DNA of 64,000 nucleotides from Cyanobium sp. AMD-g (GCF_024346395.1 NZ_JAGQCW010000002.1:124001-188000); one strand, 5' to 3'. Shown: positions 9,105-19,019, counted from the first letter of the stretch. A program made the numbers and translations. Notes: a model not told the origin generated them from the letters alone.

Positions 9105-10694
9105 CTAAGGGGAATCGCCGCCGGCACCGAGGAGTTGCAACGTGGTGCCGGGGTAATAGTGCGCCAGGATCCGGCGCGTGCTCCAGCCGCGGCCGGCCAG
9201 ATCGATCGCTCCGGCCTGGGAGAGACCGGCCCCGTGGCCGAACCCCCCACCGACCAGCTGCCAGACCCCCGCTCCCGCCGGCTGCAGGGTGAACAGGGTG
9301 CTGGGCAGGCTGCGCAGGGTGCGGCGGATGGCATCCAGCCGCAGCACGGTGCGGCCTTCGGTTCCCTGCACCTCCAGGGCCAGCACCCGGCCACTGGGGC
9401 CGCGGGCCAGCACCTTCAGGGCCGTGGGCCGCCCCACCGCCCGCTCCGGCCCAAGGGCGGTGGCGATCTGGGCGGCCGTGAGCTGCCGCTGCCAGCGGAA
9501 GACGGGATGGTCGGCCCCCCAGGCCGCCCGCCCGTCCCGCAGCAGCGTTGGCAGGGCCGTGGCGGCCAGGGGCACGGGGAAGCGCGCCTGGAAGGGGGCG
9601 GGCCCGTCGGGGAAGGGGGTCAGGTAGGGAACCGGCGCGCCGTTCCAGGCCTCCGGATAGGCGGCGCTGACGCCACCGTTGCTGGCGTGATAAACGGCGT
9701 GGATGGGTCCATCGGCGCCCATCAGCACGGCCAGCCGGGTGGCGGCGATCGCCTGGCGCACGGCGGCGCCGGCGTGGCGCGGGTCGCTGTACACCTGGCA
9801 CTGGGTGTCGGCGCAGAGGTGGTAGCCATCCACCACGAAGCGGTGCTGGTTGCGCACCGCCCAGGTGCGGGCCAGCACGGCCTGGGCCTCAAGGGCCGCG
9901 GCTGGCACCCCGGCACCGATCTCGTGGGGCACCACGCCTTCCAGATAGCGCTCCAGCGGCACCTGCTCCACCAGACTCCAACCGCCGTGCGCATCGGCCA
10001 GCAGCCGGAAGGGGCCGGCGTAGGCCCCCTGCTTCCAGAGCAGGCCCCCAGGGGCCTCGATCCGGATCGGTGACACCAAGGGCACCACCCCCTGGGCCCG
10101 GCGCAGCTCCAGCCCGACCCGCTCGGCAACCGTCCGCTGGAAGCCCGTCAGCCGCACGCCGTCGGGAAGGGGGGCGGGATCCGGCGCCCCGGCCGGGGCC
10201 CACACCTCCCAGTCCCGGGGCTTGGCGACCACGGCCTCCACACCAACGGCGCGCCAGAGCCCTGCCGCCTGCTCAGCGCTCTCAAAGCTGGCGAACGGCC
10301 CCAGCCCACGGCGCCGCAGCGTCGTGGGCTGGGGCAGCACCTCGCGCCGCCAGTGCAGCACCAGCTCGGGGGACTGGAAGCGCTGCCCGCTGGCATCGAT
10401 CAGGGTGAGCAGGCCGCTGCTGCTGCGCAGCCGCAGGGGCTGGGCCGCCTGGACGTCCGCCGGCGCCGGGCCCAGCCGTGCCGCCAGGGCCACCCACAGC
10501 ACCGGGTTCGCCGCCGTCAATGGGGCGGGGCGGGGCACCGGCCAGTGCATCGGGGTCGAGGACTCCGGGGCAGGCGCGTCTGCAGAGGGGGGGGGAGGCG
10601 GAGCGAGCGGCCCCTGATCGGCCCGGCAGCCGGCCGGGAACAACAGCGCCATCGCCAGCAGCAGCCTGGGTAGAACACGGGGACGCAGCGACAT
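9105..10694 (-). CDS. SpoIID/LytB domain exported protein
   Basis: The 529-residue product begins with an export signal ([13 protein letters not shown]). The cysteine at 23 could be lipidated, but the lipobox is poor. A SpoIID/LytB domain follows with [35 protein letters not shown] and the closing [12 protein letters not shown]. In spore formers SpoIID is a lytic transglycosylase acting on denuded peptidoglycan; cyanobacterial members are presumed to act on cell wall too. The ATG at 10694 gives a clean signal peptide. The glycosyltransferase gene begins 26 bases downstream. Confidence 0.85.
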   Translation of the reverse strand: MSLRPRVLPRLLLAMALLFPAGCRADQGPLAPPPPPSADAPAPESSTPMHWPVPRPAPLTAANPVLWVALAARLGPAPADVQAAQPLRLRSSSGLLTLIDASGQRFQSPELVLHWRREVLPQPTTLRRRGLGPFASFESAEQAAGLWRAVGVEAVVAKPRDWEVWAPAGAPDPAPLPDGVRLTGFQRTVAERVGLELRRAQGVVPLVSPIRIEAPGGLLWKQGAYAGPFRLLADAHGGWSLVEQVPLERYLEGVVPHEIGAGVPAAALEAQAVLARTWAVRNQHRFVVDGYHLCADTQCQVYSDPRHAGAAVRQAIAATRLAVLMGADGPIHAVYHASNGGVSAAYPEAWNGAPVPYLTPFPDGPAPFQARFPVPLAATALPTLLRDGRAAWGADHPVFRWQRQLTAAQIATALGPERAVGRPTALKVLARGPSGRVLALEVQGTEGRTVLRLDAIRRTLRSLPSTLFTLQPAGAGVWQLVGGGFGHGAGLSQAGAIDLAGRGWSTRRILAHYYPGTTLQLLGAGGDSP

Positions 10695-10764
10695 CGGCAG
10701 GGCAGGGGTTGGAGGAGGGTGCACCCGCGTCGTAGTGTGCTTGTTTGTGCCTGCGCCTACCGAG

Positions 10765-10965
10765 ATGCCGAAGCTCAAGACCCGCAAAGCGGCCGCGAAG
10801 CGGTTCAAGGCCACCGGCACCGGCAAGTTCATGCGCCGGCGTGCCTTCCTCAACCACCTGCTCGACCACAAGAGCCCCAAGCGCAAGCGCTATCTGGGGA
10901 CCATGGCGGTGGTTGACGATCGCGACCACGACAACGTGGCCCGGATGCTGCCCTACGCCGGCTGA
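10765..10965 (+). CDS. rpmI: 50S ribosomal protein L35
   Basis: This is a 66-residue basic ribosomal protein of the large subunit. The sequence begins [18 protein letters not shown] and ends near VARMLPYAG, matching the family's usual length. The ATG at 10765 is chosen because the conserved MPKLKT starts there. It is followed 74 bases later by rplT, the universal pairing. No infC is adjacent here, so the operon is just the two ribosomal genes, possibly with the TPR gene after them. Confidence 0.97.
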   Translation: MPKLKTRKAAAKRFKATGTGKFMRRRAFLNHLLDHKSPKRKRYLGTMAVVDDRDHDNVARMLPYAG

Positions 10966-11039
10966 GTCCGGTTGAGCTCCTTCCGGAGTTGCCGCCGTCC
11001 TGATTTTCCACCCCGTCTTCCACCCCAAGCTCACCTCCC

Positions 11040-11387
11040 ATGGCCCGCGTCAAGAGGGGCAACGTCGCCCGCAAACGCCGCAACAAGATCCTTCGTCTCG
11101 CCCGCGGCTTCCAGGGGAGCAACGGCAGCCTGTTCCGCACCGCCAACCAGCGGGTCATGAAGGCCCTCTGCAACGCCTACCGCGACCGTCGCCGCCGCAA
11201 GCGTGACTTCCGCCGCCTCTGGATCGCCAGGATCAACGCCGCCGCCCGCATGAACGGCCTCAGCTACAGCAAGCTGATCGGCGGCCTCAAGCGGGCCGAC
11301 GTGCGCCTCAACCGCAAGATGCTGGCCCAGCTGGCTGTCGCCGATCCCACCAGCTTCACCGCCGTGGCCACCGCGGCAGGCCACTGA
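11040..11387 (+). CDS. rplT: 50S ribosomal protein L20
   Basis: This is a 115-residue ribosomal protein needed for early 50S assembly. The sequence begins [18 protein letters not shown] and contains the conserved [20 protein letters not shown]. Length and sequence match the family. It follows rpmI. L20 autoregulates in some bacteria through a leader structure, but the short spacer here shows only a weak imperfect hairpin. Confidence 0.97.
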   Translation: MARVKRGNVARKRRNKILRLARGFQGSNGSLFRTANQRVMKALCNAYRDRRRRKRDFRRLWIARINAAARMNGLSYSKLIGGLKRADVRLNRKMLAQLAVADPTSFTAVATAAGH

Positions 11388-11424
11388 CGCCTTCCCCCCC
11401 GTTCCGACCGTCCGGCCGGCCCCG

Positions 11425-11982
11425 ATGAACGACCTGCTGCCCCAGGCCTACCTGCTGGGACTGATCGCCCTGCTGGGCGTGGCGGCCGTCGTGGTCGCCC
11501 GCCAGATCCTCCGGGTTCGCCAAGACGAACTCGCCATGGCCCGGCTGGGGGGCAACGACAAGGCCGGCGGCACCCCCAGGGATGTGACCACCCTGTACGA
11601 GCTGGCGTCCGTACAGCTGCGCAAGCGCCTCTATGCCGAGGCGCAGGTGAACCTCAAGCAAGCGCTGAAGCTGGCGGACGCCGAAAACGCCCCCGCCGAA
11701 GCTCGGGCGCTGATGGAGAACGCCCTCGGCTTCACCCTCGCGGCCCAGAACAATTACGCCGCTGCCGTGCGGCACTACCGGGCCGCCCTCAGGGCCAAGG
11801 CTGACTATCCGGTGGCGATCAACAACCTGGCTTTCGCCTTGGAGAAGCAGTCGAAGCCGGACGAAGCCAGGACCCTCTATGAGCGGGTGCTGCAGCTGGA
11901 AGCCACCAACAAGACGGCCCGTAAACGGCTCTCGATCCTTGAACGCCGCACCGGCCAGGAGGCCGGCGGCAAAGCCTCCTGA
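11425..11982 (+). CDS. TPR membrane protein, Ycf37-like
   Basis: The 185-residue product has one N-terminal membrane segment (about residues 8-27). Tetratricopeptide repeats follow between about residues 50 and 165, with segments such as LYELASVQLRKRLYAEA and AINNLAFALEKQSKPDEA. An N-terminal anchor plus three TPRs fits Ycf37, a photosystem I assembly factor of cyanobacteria and algal plastids. Its position right after rplT also fits my memory of picocyanobacterial genomes. Identity as Ycf37 is probable but rests on architecture rather than on alignment. Confidence 0.65.
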   Translation: MNDLLPQAYLLGLIALLGVAAVVVARQILRVRQDELAMARLGGNDKAGGTPRDVTTLYELASVQLRKRLYAEAQVNLKQALKLADAENAPAEARALMENALGFTLAAQNNYAAAVRHYRAALRAKADYPVAINNLAFALEKQSKPDEARTLYERVLQLEATNKTARKRLSILERRTGQEAGGKAS

Positions 11983-11998
11983 AGCCCTGAAGCAAGGT

Positions 11999-12556
11999 TC
12001 ACCAGAGGCCGCGCACCGGTGATTCACTCGCCGCTGGGCCGGCAGGGCGGGCAGACGTGGTTTCCGGAATCAGCTGCAGGCGCCCTCCCGGGGTCGTGAG
12101 GCGCGGCGCGCGCCAGCCACTCAGGGACAGGCCCTGCACGCTCTGAAAGGCGCCACCGGGCTCCAGCGCGCCGCCGAGGGGATCCCCCAGCAGCAGCAGA
12201 TCCAGCTGGTCCGACTTCGCATTGAGGTTGCCCTGCACTGGTGACTCGACCCCGCCGATGCCGATCGCACCACGCAGATCGACCATCTGGCCCATCGGCG
12301 TGGCCCCATCGATGCGCAGCTGGACGGGCACGGCAGGACCACCACTGAACGACTGGTACCGGCCGCTCCAGCGACGGGGCAGCTGTTCGGCGATCAGGCG
12401 GGCCCGGGCGATCGGATCGAAGGTCTCGACCTCGCCGCTGGCTCCGCCCTCCTGCTCGATCCCCTGGATCACGGGGGCGGTGAACGGCACGAACCCGTCG
12501 GCCGGCAGGGGGCTGGCGGCGAGCAGCAGGGGCAGGGCGGCCAGAGGCACCGGCAT
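11999..12556 (-). CDS. Exported protein of unknown function
   Basis: The 185-residue product starts with a probable signal peptide ([21 protein letters not shown]). No known domain was recognised in the mature part. It is a soluble, probably beta-rich sequence with WSGRYQSF near residue 64 and Gly/Leu-rich stretches around [16 protein letters not shown]. It ends 16 bases from the TPR gene's end (convergent) and starts close to thiG (divergent). It looks like a conserved cyanobacterial periplasmic or lumenal protein; function unknown. Confidence 0.6.
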   Translation of the reverse strand: MPVPLAALPLLLAASPLPADGFVPFTAPVIQGIEQEGGASGEVETFDPIARARLIAEQLPRRWSGRYQSFSGGPAVPVQLRIDGATPMGQMVDLRGAIGIGGVESPVQGNLNAKSDQLDLLLLGDPLGGALEPGGAFQSVQGLSLSGWRAPRLTTPGGRLQLIPETTSARPAGPAASESPVRGLW

Positions 12557-12622
12557 GACGTGGGTCTCGTGGACAAAGGGCAGACTAATCGGGATGCGCC
12601 CGTCCGCCGCCGGCTTCCGACC

Positions 12623-13447
12623 TTGACCGCCATCGCCCCCCCTGATGACTCCCACGACGATCTGGTGATCGCCGGCCGCCGCTTCCGCAGCCGTCTGATG
12701 ACCGGCACCGGCAAGTACCCAAGCCTGGAGGCCATGCAGGCCAGCCTGGAGGCCAGCGGCTGCGAGATCGTCACCGTGGCAGTCCGGCGGGTCCAGAGCG
12801 GTGCCCCGGGCCACGGCGGGCTGATGGAGGCGATCGACTGGAGCCGGATCTGGATGCTGCCCAACACGGCCGGCTGCGCCACCGCCGAGGAGGCGGTGCG
12901 GGTGGCCCGGCTGGGCCGGGAGCTGGCACGGCTGGCGGGCCAGGAGGACAACAACTTCGTGAAGCTGGAGGTGATCCCCGATTCCCGCCACCTGCTGCCC
13001 GACCCCTTCGGCACCCTCGAGGCCGCCGAACAGCTGGTGAAAGAGGGTTTTGCCGTGTTGCCCTACATCAATGCCGATCCCCTGCTGGCCAAGCGGCTGG
13101 AGGAGGCAGGGTGCGCCACGGTGATGCCGCTGGGATCGCCGATCGGCTCGGGCCAGGGCATCCGCAACGCCGCCAACATCGCCCTGATCATCGAAAGCGC
13201 CGGCATCCCGGTGGTGGTGGATGCGGGCCTCGGGGTGCCCAGCGAAGCCGCCCAGGCGATGGAGATGGGCGCCGACGCCCTGTTGATCAACAGCGCCATC
13301 GCCCTGGCGGGAGATCCGGCGGCGATGGCGAGGGCGATGGCCCTGGCCACCGAAGCCGGCCGCACCGCCCTGCTGGCGGGGCGACTGCCCCAGCGGGCCG
13401 ACGCCAGGGCCAGTTCACCGCTGGAGGGTCGTGTGACGAACCATTGA
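12623..13447 (+). CDS. thiG: Thiazole synthase ThiG
   Basis: ThiG forms the thiazole phosphate moiety of thiamine from deoxyxylulose phosphate, dehydroglycine and ThiS thiocarboxylate. The 274-residue product has the Schiff-base lysine Lys114 in [16 protein letters not shown] near 81-85, and the phosphate-binding [10 protein letters not shown] and [11 protein letters not shown]. The TTG at 12623 gives the usual short leader MTAIAPPDD. An upstream GTG at 12560 would add 21 unlike residues and almost touch the divergent exported-protein gene. No THI-box riboswitch is evident upstream. Confidence 0.93.
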   Translation: MTAIAPPDDSHDDLVIAGRRFRSRLMTGTGKYPSLEAMQASLEASGCEIVTVAVRRVQSGAPGHGGLMEAIDWSRIWMLPNTAGCATAEEAVRVARLGRELARLAGQEDNNFVKLEVIPDSRHLLPDPFGTLEAAEQLVKEGFAVLPYINADPLLAKRLEEAGCATVMPLGSPIGSGQGIRNAANIALIIESAGIPVVVDAGLGVPSEAAQAMEMGADALLINSAIALAGDPAAMARAMALATEAGRTALLAGRLPQRADARASSPLEGRVTNH

Positions 13448-13505
13448 CGATCCAACTGATCCAGGCCGCCCTCCATAGGGTTTGCCGCACACCGATTCCC
13501 CAGCC

Positions 13506-13670
13506 ATGCAGGTCACCGAAGAAGACGGCGGCAAGCTGAATGCCTTTGCCAAAGAGCCCCGCATGGTGCTCCAGGAGCAGGGGGAGACCAGCGGCGCCAA
13601 CCGGATTCTGCTGATCGGCGGCCTCGTGCTGGTGGCCGTGATGGTGGCCGTGGCGGCCGGCATCAGCTGA
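13506..13670 (+). CDS. psb34: Psb34-like photosystem II assembly peptide
   Basis: The 54-residue product has an N-terminus resembling high-light-inducible proteins (GGKLNAFAKEPRM) followed by a single C-terminal membrane helix (ILLIGGLVLVAVMVAVAAG). It lacks the chlorophyll-binding helix of true Hlips. This is the pattern of Psb34 (Ssl1498 in Synechocystis), which binds CP47-containing assembly intermediates. The ATG at 13506 is preferred over a GTG-type start upstream because the conserved part starts there. It sits between thiG and sqdB. The match is by motif memory. Confidence 0.7.
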   Translation: MQVTEEDGGKLNAFAKEPRMVLQEQGETSGANRILLIGGLVLVAVMVAVAAGIS

Positions 13671-13738
13671 GACCGGAGGGCCATCTGAGGCCTGTAGTAG
13701 CTTGCCCGTCTGAGCAACCGCTCGTTCAGGAGTCTGGG

Positions 13739-14935
13739 GTGAAGGTTCTCGTTCTCGGCGGCGACGGCTTCTGTGGTTGGCCCTGTGCCGTGAACCTGGC
13801 CGAAGCCGGACATGACGTTGTCATCGTCGACAACCTCAGTCGGCGCAAGATCGACATCGACCTGGGCGTCGAGTCGCTCACGCCGATCGCCACCATCCAG
13901 GACCGCCTGCGGGCCTGGGACCAGGTGGGCGGCCGCACGATGACCTTCGTGCATCTCGACATCGCCAGGGAGTACGACCGGCTGGTGGAGTTGCTGCGCA
14001 GCGAGCGCCCCTCGGCCATCGTCCACTTCGCCGAGCAGCGGGCCGCCCCCTACTCGATGAAGAGCAGCGCCACCAAGCGCTACACCGTCGATAACAACGT
14101 CAACGGCACCCACAACCTGCTGGCGGCCATCGTCGACAGCGGCCTCGACGTCCACATCGTGCACCTCGGCACCATGGGCGTCTACGGCTACGGATCGCAC
14201 CGCGGCGCCACGATTCCGGAGGGCTACCTCACGGTGGAGGTGCCCCAGCCCGACGGCACCTGCTTCACCGAGAAGATCCTGCACCCCACGGATCCGGGCA
14301 GCGTCTATCACATGACCAAGACGCTGGATCAGCTGCTGTTCTTCTACTACAACAAGAACGACGCGATCCGGGTCACCGACCTGCACCAGGGCATCGTCTG
14401 GGGCACCAACACCGACCTCACCCAACGGGATCCGCGGCTCACCAACCGCTTCGACTACGACGGCGACTACGGCACGGTGCTGAACCGCTTCCTGATGCAG
14501 GCGGCGATCGGCTACCCGCTCACCGTCCACGGCACCGGCGGCCAGACGCGGGCCTTCATCCATATCCGCGATTCGGTGCGCTGCGTCCAGCTGGCCCTGG
14601 AGCACCCCCCCGAGCCCGGCGAGAAGGTGAAGATCTTCAACCAGATGACCGAGAGCCACCAGGTGGGTGAACTGGCCCGCAAGGTGGCGACCCTCACCGA
14701 CGCCGAGATCAACTACCTGCCCAACCCCCGCAAGGAGGCGATCGAGAACGATCTGATCGTCGACAACCGCTGCTTCATTGAGCTGGGCCTCAAGCCCACC
14801 ACCCTCGATGACGGCCTTCTGGCGGAGGTGGTGGACGTGGCCCGCCGCTGGGCCGACCGCTGCGACCGCTCCAAGATCCCCTGCGTCTCGGCCTGGACCC
14901 AGCGCCAGGCCGAAGCGATCAAGGCCTTCGCCTGA
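13739..14935 (+). CDS. sqdB: UDP-sulfoquinovose synthase SqdB
   Basis: SqdB converts UDP-glucose and sulfite to UDP-sulfoquinovose, the head-group donor for the thylakoid sulfolipid SQDG. The 398-residue product has the NAD-binding GGDGFCGW (residues 7-14), THNLLAAI, the YHMTK catalytic Tyr/Lys pair and HGTGGQTRAFIHI. The GTG start at 13739 is preceded by an AGGAG-type ribosome site. sqdX follows after 10 bases, so the two form an operon. Confidence 0.97.
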   Translation: MKVLVLGGDGFCGWPCAVNLAEAGHDVVIVDNLSRRKIDIDLGVESLTPIATIQDRLRAWDQVGGRTMTFVHLDIAREYDRLVELLRSERPSAIVHFAEQRAAPYSMKSSATKRYTVDNNVNGTHNLLAAIVDSGLDVHIVHLGTMGVYGYGSHRGATIPEGYLTVEVPQPDGTCFTEKILHPTDPGSVYHMTKTLDQLLFFYYNKNDAIRVTDLHQGIVWGTNTDLTQRDPRLTNRFDYDGDYGTVLNRFLMQAAIGYPLTVHGTGGQTRAFIHIRDSVRCVQLALEHPPEPGEKVKIFNQMTESHQVGELARKVATLTDAEINYLPNPRKEAIENDLIVDNRCFIELGLKPTTLDDGLLAEVVDVARRWADRCDRSKIPCVSAWTQRQAEAIKAFA

Positions 14936-14945
14936 TCACCCGCCT

Positions 14946-16082
14946 GTGAAGATCGCCTTTTTCACGGAAACCTTCCTTCCGAAGGTGGATGGCATCGTCA
15001 CGCGGCTCACCAAGACGGTGCAGCAACTGGTGGCGGCCGGCGATGAGGTGCTGATCTTCTGCCCCGAGGGGGCTCCCGACACCTACATGGGCGCCCGGGT
15101 GGTGGGGGTGCCGGCCATGCCGCTGCCCCTCTATCCCGAGCTGAAACTGGCCCTGCCGCGGCCGGCGGTCTCCGAAGCCCTGGACCGCTTCGGGCCCGAT
15201 CTGGTCCATGTGGTCAATCCCGCCGTGCTCGGCCTGGGGGGCATCTGGCTGGCCCGCAGCCGCGGTCTGCCGCTGGTGGCCAGCTACCACACCCACCTGC
15301 CCAAGTACCTGGAGCACTACGGCATGGGGATGCTGGAGCCCCTGCTGTGGGAACTGCTCAAGGCCGCCCACAACCAGGCCCAGCTCAATCTCTGCACCTC
15401 CACCGCCATGGTGGAGGAGCTGGCCTCCCGGGGCATCCAGCACACGGCCCTCTGGCAGCGCGGCGTGGACACCGACCTGTTCCGCCCCGAACTGGCCTCC
15501 GCCGCCATGCGCCAGCGGCTGCACGGCGGCCATGACGACACCGGCCACCTGCTGCTGTACATCGGCCGGCTCTCGGCGGAGAAGCAGATCGACCGGATCC
15601 GGCCGGTGCTGGAAGCGATGCCCCAGACCCGCCTGGCCCTGGTGGGGGACGGTCCCCACCGGCAGCAGCTGGAGCGCCATTTCGAGGGCACCGCCACCAC
15701 CTTCGTGGGCTACCTGGCCGGCCAGGAGCTGGCCTCGGCCTATGCCAGCGGTGATGCCTTCCTGTTCCCCTCCAGCACGGAAACCCTCGGCCTGGTGCTG
15801 CTCGAGGCCATGGCCGCCGGCTGTCCGGTGGTGGGGGCCAACCGGGGCGGCATCCCCGACATCGTCAGTGATGGCGTCAACGGCTGCCTCTACGACCCTG
15901 ACCAGCCCGCCAGCCTGCCGACGGCCGTCGAACGGCTGCTGGGCGACCCGGCCGCCCGCCGCCAGCTGCGCCTGGCCGCCCGCGAAGAGGCCGAGCGCTG
16001 GGGCTGGCCCAGCGCCACTGCCCAGCTCCAGGGCTACTACCGCCAGGTGCTCAACCGGGGCCGGCTGCAGCAGGTCGCCTGA
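14946..16082 (+). CDS. sqdX: Sulfoquinovosyltransferase SqdX
   Basis: SqdX is the GT4 family glycosyltransferase that moves sulfoquinovose onto diacylglycerol. The 378-residue product begins KIAFFTETFLPKVDGIV and has SYHTHLPKYLEHYG, the nucleotide-sugar loop YIGRLSAEKQ, and the ExE-type FPSSTETLGLVLLEAMA. The GTG at 14946 is used because the conserved N-terminus starts there. It overlaps nothing and ends 18 bases from the convergent PBP2 gene. With sqdB it completes sulfolipid synthesis. Confidence 0.95.
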   Translation: MKIAFFTETFLPKVDGIVTRLTKTVQQLVAAGDEVLIFCPEGAPDTYMGARVVGVPAMPLPLYPELKLALPRPAVSEALDRFGPDLVHVVNPAVLGLGGIWLARSRGLPLVASYHTHLPKYLEHYGMGMLEPLLWELLKAAHNQAQLNLCTSTAMVEELASRGIQHTALWQRGVDTDLFRPELASAAMRQRLHGGHDDTGHLLLYIGRLSAEKQIDRIRPVLEAMPQTRLALVGDGPHRQQLERHFEGTATTFVGYLAGQELASAYASGDAFLFPSSTETLGLVLLEAMAAGCPVVGANRGGIPDIVSDGVNGCLYDPDQPASLPTAVERLLGDPAARRQLRLAAREEAERWGWPSATAQLQGYYRQVLNRGRLQQVA

Positions 16083-16100
16083 GGCAGCGCCAGGGGCGGC

Positions 16101-17882
16101 TCAGCCTGCCTTGAGCGCCGCTGGTGGTTTCACGCCGCGGAACCAGACCGTCATCAGGGCCTTCACCATCGGCGCCGCCACGGTGCCGCCGTACCCACCG
16201 GAGTTCTCGCCGAAGGCGACGATCACCAGCGTGGGCTTGCCGGTGGCCGGGGCGTAGCCGCCGAACCAGGCGTGGTCGGGACGGGGGGGGTCCTCGGCGG
16301 TGCCGGTCTTGCCGGCCACGGGCGGCAGGCTGGGGTCGTTGAGGATCGTGGCCGTGCCGGTGGTGACCGCCTGGCGCAGGCCGGCATGCAGCACCCGCAG
16401 GGTGGCCGGCTTCAGCCCGATCCATTTCCGGGGGTAGTCACGCTCCACAAGGTGGGGCGTCACCAGCCAGCCGCCGTTGGCCACGGCCGCGTAGAGGCGG
16501 GCCATCTGGATCGGCGTCACCGTCACCGCCCCCTGGCCGATGGAGGAGGTGATCGTGTCGACCGGGGTCCAGGGTTCGCCGAGCACCTCCTTCTTCCAGG
16601 CCGGATCCCCCAGCAGCCCGGGGGATTCCTCGGCAGCCAGCTCACTGCCGGTGCGGCTGCCGTAGCCCATGCGGCGGGCGGCCTTGAACAGCTCGTCCGG
16701 ACCGACCATCAGCCCCACCTTGTAGAAGAAGCTGTTGCTGCTCACCCCGAGGGCGAAGGGGAAGCCGATGCTGCCGAAGGAGCCATGGTCGGCGTAGCAC
16801 TGGCCGTAGTAGCAGAAGGAGCCCACCGTCGGCACGGTGGAGTTCTCGTTGAGCTTGCCGGACTCGATGCCGGCGATGGTGGTGACGATCTTGAAGGTGC
16901 TGGCCGGCGGGAAGCCCTGGAAGGCCCGGTTCAGCATCGGCGCCTCCGGCCGGTTGAGGCTGTTCCACTGGGCCGTGGTGGGGCCGTCGGAGAAGATGTT
17001 GGGATCGAAGTTGGGCCGGCTGGCCATGGCCCGCACGGCCCCGGTCTGGGGGTCCATCGCCACGATCGCCCCCTTGCGCACCCCGTCGAGGGCCTTCTCC
17101 GCGGCCCGCTGCAGGTCGAGATCGAGGGTGAGGCGCAGATCCTTGCCGGCCTTGGCGGGCTTGTCCCCCAGCACGCGCTGCACCTGGCCCTCGGCATTCA
17201 CCTCCAGCTGCTGTCCGCCCCACTCGCCGCGCAGGTGGGTTTCGTAGACCTTCTCCAGCCCGCTGCGGCCGATGCGGTCGCTGATGCGGTAACCGTGATC
17301 CTTGAGGGCGGCGTACTCCTCCTCGGTGATGCTGCTGGTGTAGCCCATCACATGGGCCCCCAGGCTGCCGTCGGGGTAGGCCCGCAGCACGTCCTCGGAC
17401 ACCTCGGCCCCCTGCAGGCGGCCGGCTTGCTCCCGGAAGCGCAGCACCTGCACAGGGGTGAGCGAGAGCGCCAGGGGGATGCGGAAGCCCTCGGCGTTGG
17501 CGCCGCTCCTGCGCTGGGCCTCCAGCCGGTCGGCGGGGATCCCCAGCAGGCTGGCGAGCTGTTGGCGCAGCTCGGGCCAGCGGCGGTCGTCGACCTGGAG
17601 GGGCTGGAGGTAGAGGTTGTAGGTGAGGCGATTGGTGGCCAGCACCCGGCCCTTGCGATCCAGCAGGCGCCCCCGCACGGGGTTGCGCGGCAGCAGCCGG
17701 ATCCGGTTCTCGTCGGCCATGGCCCGGTTCTCGGCCCCGTGCAGCAGCTGCAGCCAGGCCAGCCGGCCGAGGATCGCCGCCAGGATCAGCAGCATGACCG
17801 TGAGCAGGAGGGCGGCCTGGTGCCCCGTCCCGGTGTGGCGGGTGGTGGAAGGGCCGACCCCGCCGCCGACAGCGCGGACCAT
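16101..17882 (-). CDS. mrdA: Penicillin-binding protein 2, elongasome transpeptidase
   Basis: This 593-residue class B PBP crosslinks lateral-wall peptidoglycan. It has one N-terminal membrane segment (about residues 24-46), a dimerisation domain, and a transpeptidase domain with STFK (Ser328), SSN (381-383) and KTGTAE (Lys525). The ATG overlaps the TGA of the upstream gene by one base, implying translational coupling with the small hypothetical gene. No mreBCD or rodA is adjacent in this window. Confidence 0.93.
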   Translation of the reverse strand: MVRAVGGGVGPSTTRHTGTGHQAALLLTVMLLILAAILGRLAWLQLLHGAENRAMADENRIRLLPRNPVRGRLLDRKGRVLATNRLTYNLYLQPLQVDDRRWPELRQQLASLLGIPADRLEAQRRSGANAEGFRIPLALSLTPVQVLRFREQAGRLQGAEVSEDVLRAYPDGSLGAHVMGYTSSITEEEYAALKDHGYRISDRIGRSGLEKVYETHLRGEWGGQQLEVNAEGQVQRVLGDKPAKAGKDLRLTLDLDLQRAAEKALDGVRKGAIVAMDPQTGAVRAMASRPNFDPNIFSDGPTTAQWNSLNRPEAPMLNRAFQGFPPASTFKIVTTIAGIESGKLNENSTVPTVGSFCYYGQCYADHGSFGSIGFPFALGVSSNSFFYKVGLMVGPDELFKAARRMGYGSRTGSELAAEESPGLLGDPAWKKEVLGEPWTPVDTITSSIGQGAVTVTPIQMARLYAAVANGGWLVTPHLVERDYPRKWIGLKPATLRVLHAGLRQAVTTGTATILNDPSLPPVAGKTGTAEDPPRPDHAWFGGYAPATGKPTLVIVAFGENSGGYGGTVAAPMVKALMTVWFRGVKPPAALKAG

Positions 17883-18292
17883 CAGGCGATCCGGCTCTGG
17901 AGCAGGGCCAGCCGCTCTTCGATGCGCCCCAGGGCAGCCAGCAGTTCGGCCGGGTCGGCGGGGGTGGGCGGGGCGGGGCTGTTCCAGGCGGGAGGGGGCG
18001 CCTCGGGCCCGCAGACGACCTGGGCGTCCTCGGCGGCGACGTCGCGCACCTCCACCTTCATCACCGGGTTGCCCAGACCGGGCTGGAAGCGGTCGAGGTT
18101 CTCCCGCACCTGGCTGGCCGCGGGTTCCCCCTCCTGGCGCAGCTGGCCGAGGGGATCGGCACTGGTGCCGTCGAAGGCGGCAAGCACCTCAGCCGGTCCC
18201 CCCTTACGGGCCCGCTCCACCACCGCCAATCCCAACGGCAGCACGTCCTGCATCAGGGCCAGACGCAGGGAATCAAGAGGATCGGCAGCCAT
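17882..18292 (-). CDS. Conserved hypothetical protein coupled to mrdA
   Basis: The 136-residue product is not recognised. It has a helical N-terminal half (MAADPLDSLRLALMQDVLPLGLAVVERARKGG is split here only to describe it as amphipathic). Confidence 0.3.
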   Translation of the reverse strand: MAADPLDSLRLALMQDVLPLGLAVVERARKGGPAEVLAAFDGTSADPLGQLRQEGEPAASQVRENLDRFQPGLGNPVMKVEVRDVAAEDAQVVCGPEAPPPAWNSPAPPTPADPAELLAALGRIEERLALLQSRIA

Positions 18293-18344
18293 GACGTCGC
18301 CAACGGGACCAGGCCTGTCAGTCTGGCGTGCCGAACGGCTCGCT

Positions 18345-18986
18345 TCAGGGTGCGGGACGCTGCACCCCGGGATCGACGATCACCTGGCTGCAGAAGCGGG
18401 TGCTGCCGAGCCACCAGCCACCGGCGACGGCCAGCACCAGCAGGACGCTGAAGGGCAGCAGCGCCTGGCGGGTGCCCTCGAGGGAGAGCCACTCCATCCA
18501 GCCCCGCAGCAGGCGGTCACGGTCGAAGCGGCGCCGCTCCCGCAGGCTTTCCTTGCCGCGCCGGTCGAGGGCCCGTGCCACCCAGCGTTCAAAGGCCTTC
18601 TTCTTGGTGACGGCCATCTTGCGCTCCACCTCCAGCAGGTGGCCGGCGCTGAGGTCGGGGTTGAAGGTGCTGATCAGCTCCAGGCTCTTGAGAAACATCT
18701 CCACCGCCCCCTCCTTCACCGCCAGGTCGGCCGGATCAAGGGCGTCCCAGTCGACCTCGGGATAGAAGCGCAGGCGGTTGCTGAGGATCTGCTCCTCCGG
18801 CAGCTGGCCGGGCTCCCGCAGCCAGCGGTCGGTGTTGGCATCGAACCGACGCCAGTAGAGGAAGGGATTGAGGAAAACGGTCTTGCCGGCCAGCAGGATG
18901 CTGTCCTGCTGCAGGCGGCGGTGCAGCTGGGGGTCGTGCTCAGCCCCGGCAGGGCTGCCAGCGACGACGGGGGAGACGGAAGGCAC
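18345..18986 (-). CDS. Conserved hypothetical protein with C-terminal membrane anchor
   Basis: The 213-residue product is not recognised. It is charged and helical for about 165 residues, with FLNPFLYWRRFDANTDRWL near 38-56 and a basic stretch around AVTKKKAFERWVARALDRR. A single hydrophobic segment (LLPFSVLLVLAVAGGWWLG) lies near residues 175-195. This suggests a tail-anchored membrane protein. It is downstream of guaA on the same strand, separated by 63 bases that contain a GC-rich hairpin. Confidence 0.6.
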   Translation of the reverse strand: MPSVSPVVAGSPAGAEHDPQLHRRLQQDSILLAGKTVFLNPFLYWRRFDANTDRWLREPGQLPEEQILSNRLRFYPEVDWDALDPADLAVKEGAVEMFLKSLELISTFNPDLSAGHLLEVERKMAVTKKKAFERWVARALDRRGKESLRERRRFDRDRLLRGWMEWLSLEGTRQALLPFSVLLVLAVAGGWWLGSTRFCSQVIVDPGVQRPAP

Positions 18987-19019
18987 GGAGCAAAGGCCGG
19001 GCGCCGACGTTATCGAAGT

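Noticed and set aside
12500-12623. THI-box riboswitch upstream of thiG
   Set aside because: The region is mostly occupied by the divergent exported-protein gene, and the conserved CTGAGA and thi-box segments were not seen.
16083-16100. Bidirectional terminator between sqdX and mrdA
   Set aside because: Only short imperfect complementary segments (AGGCAG and CTGCCT) occur, with no T-run on either strand.
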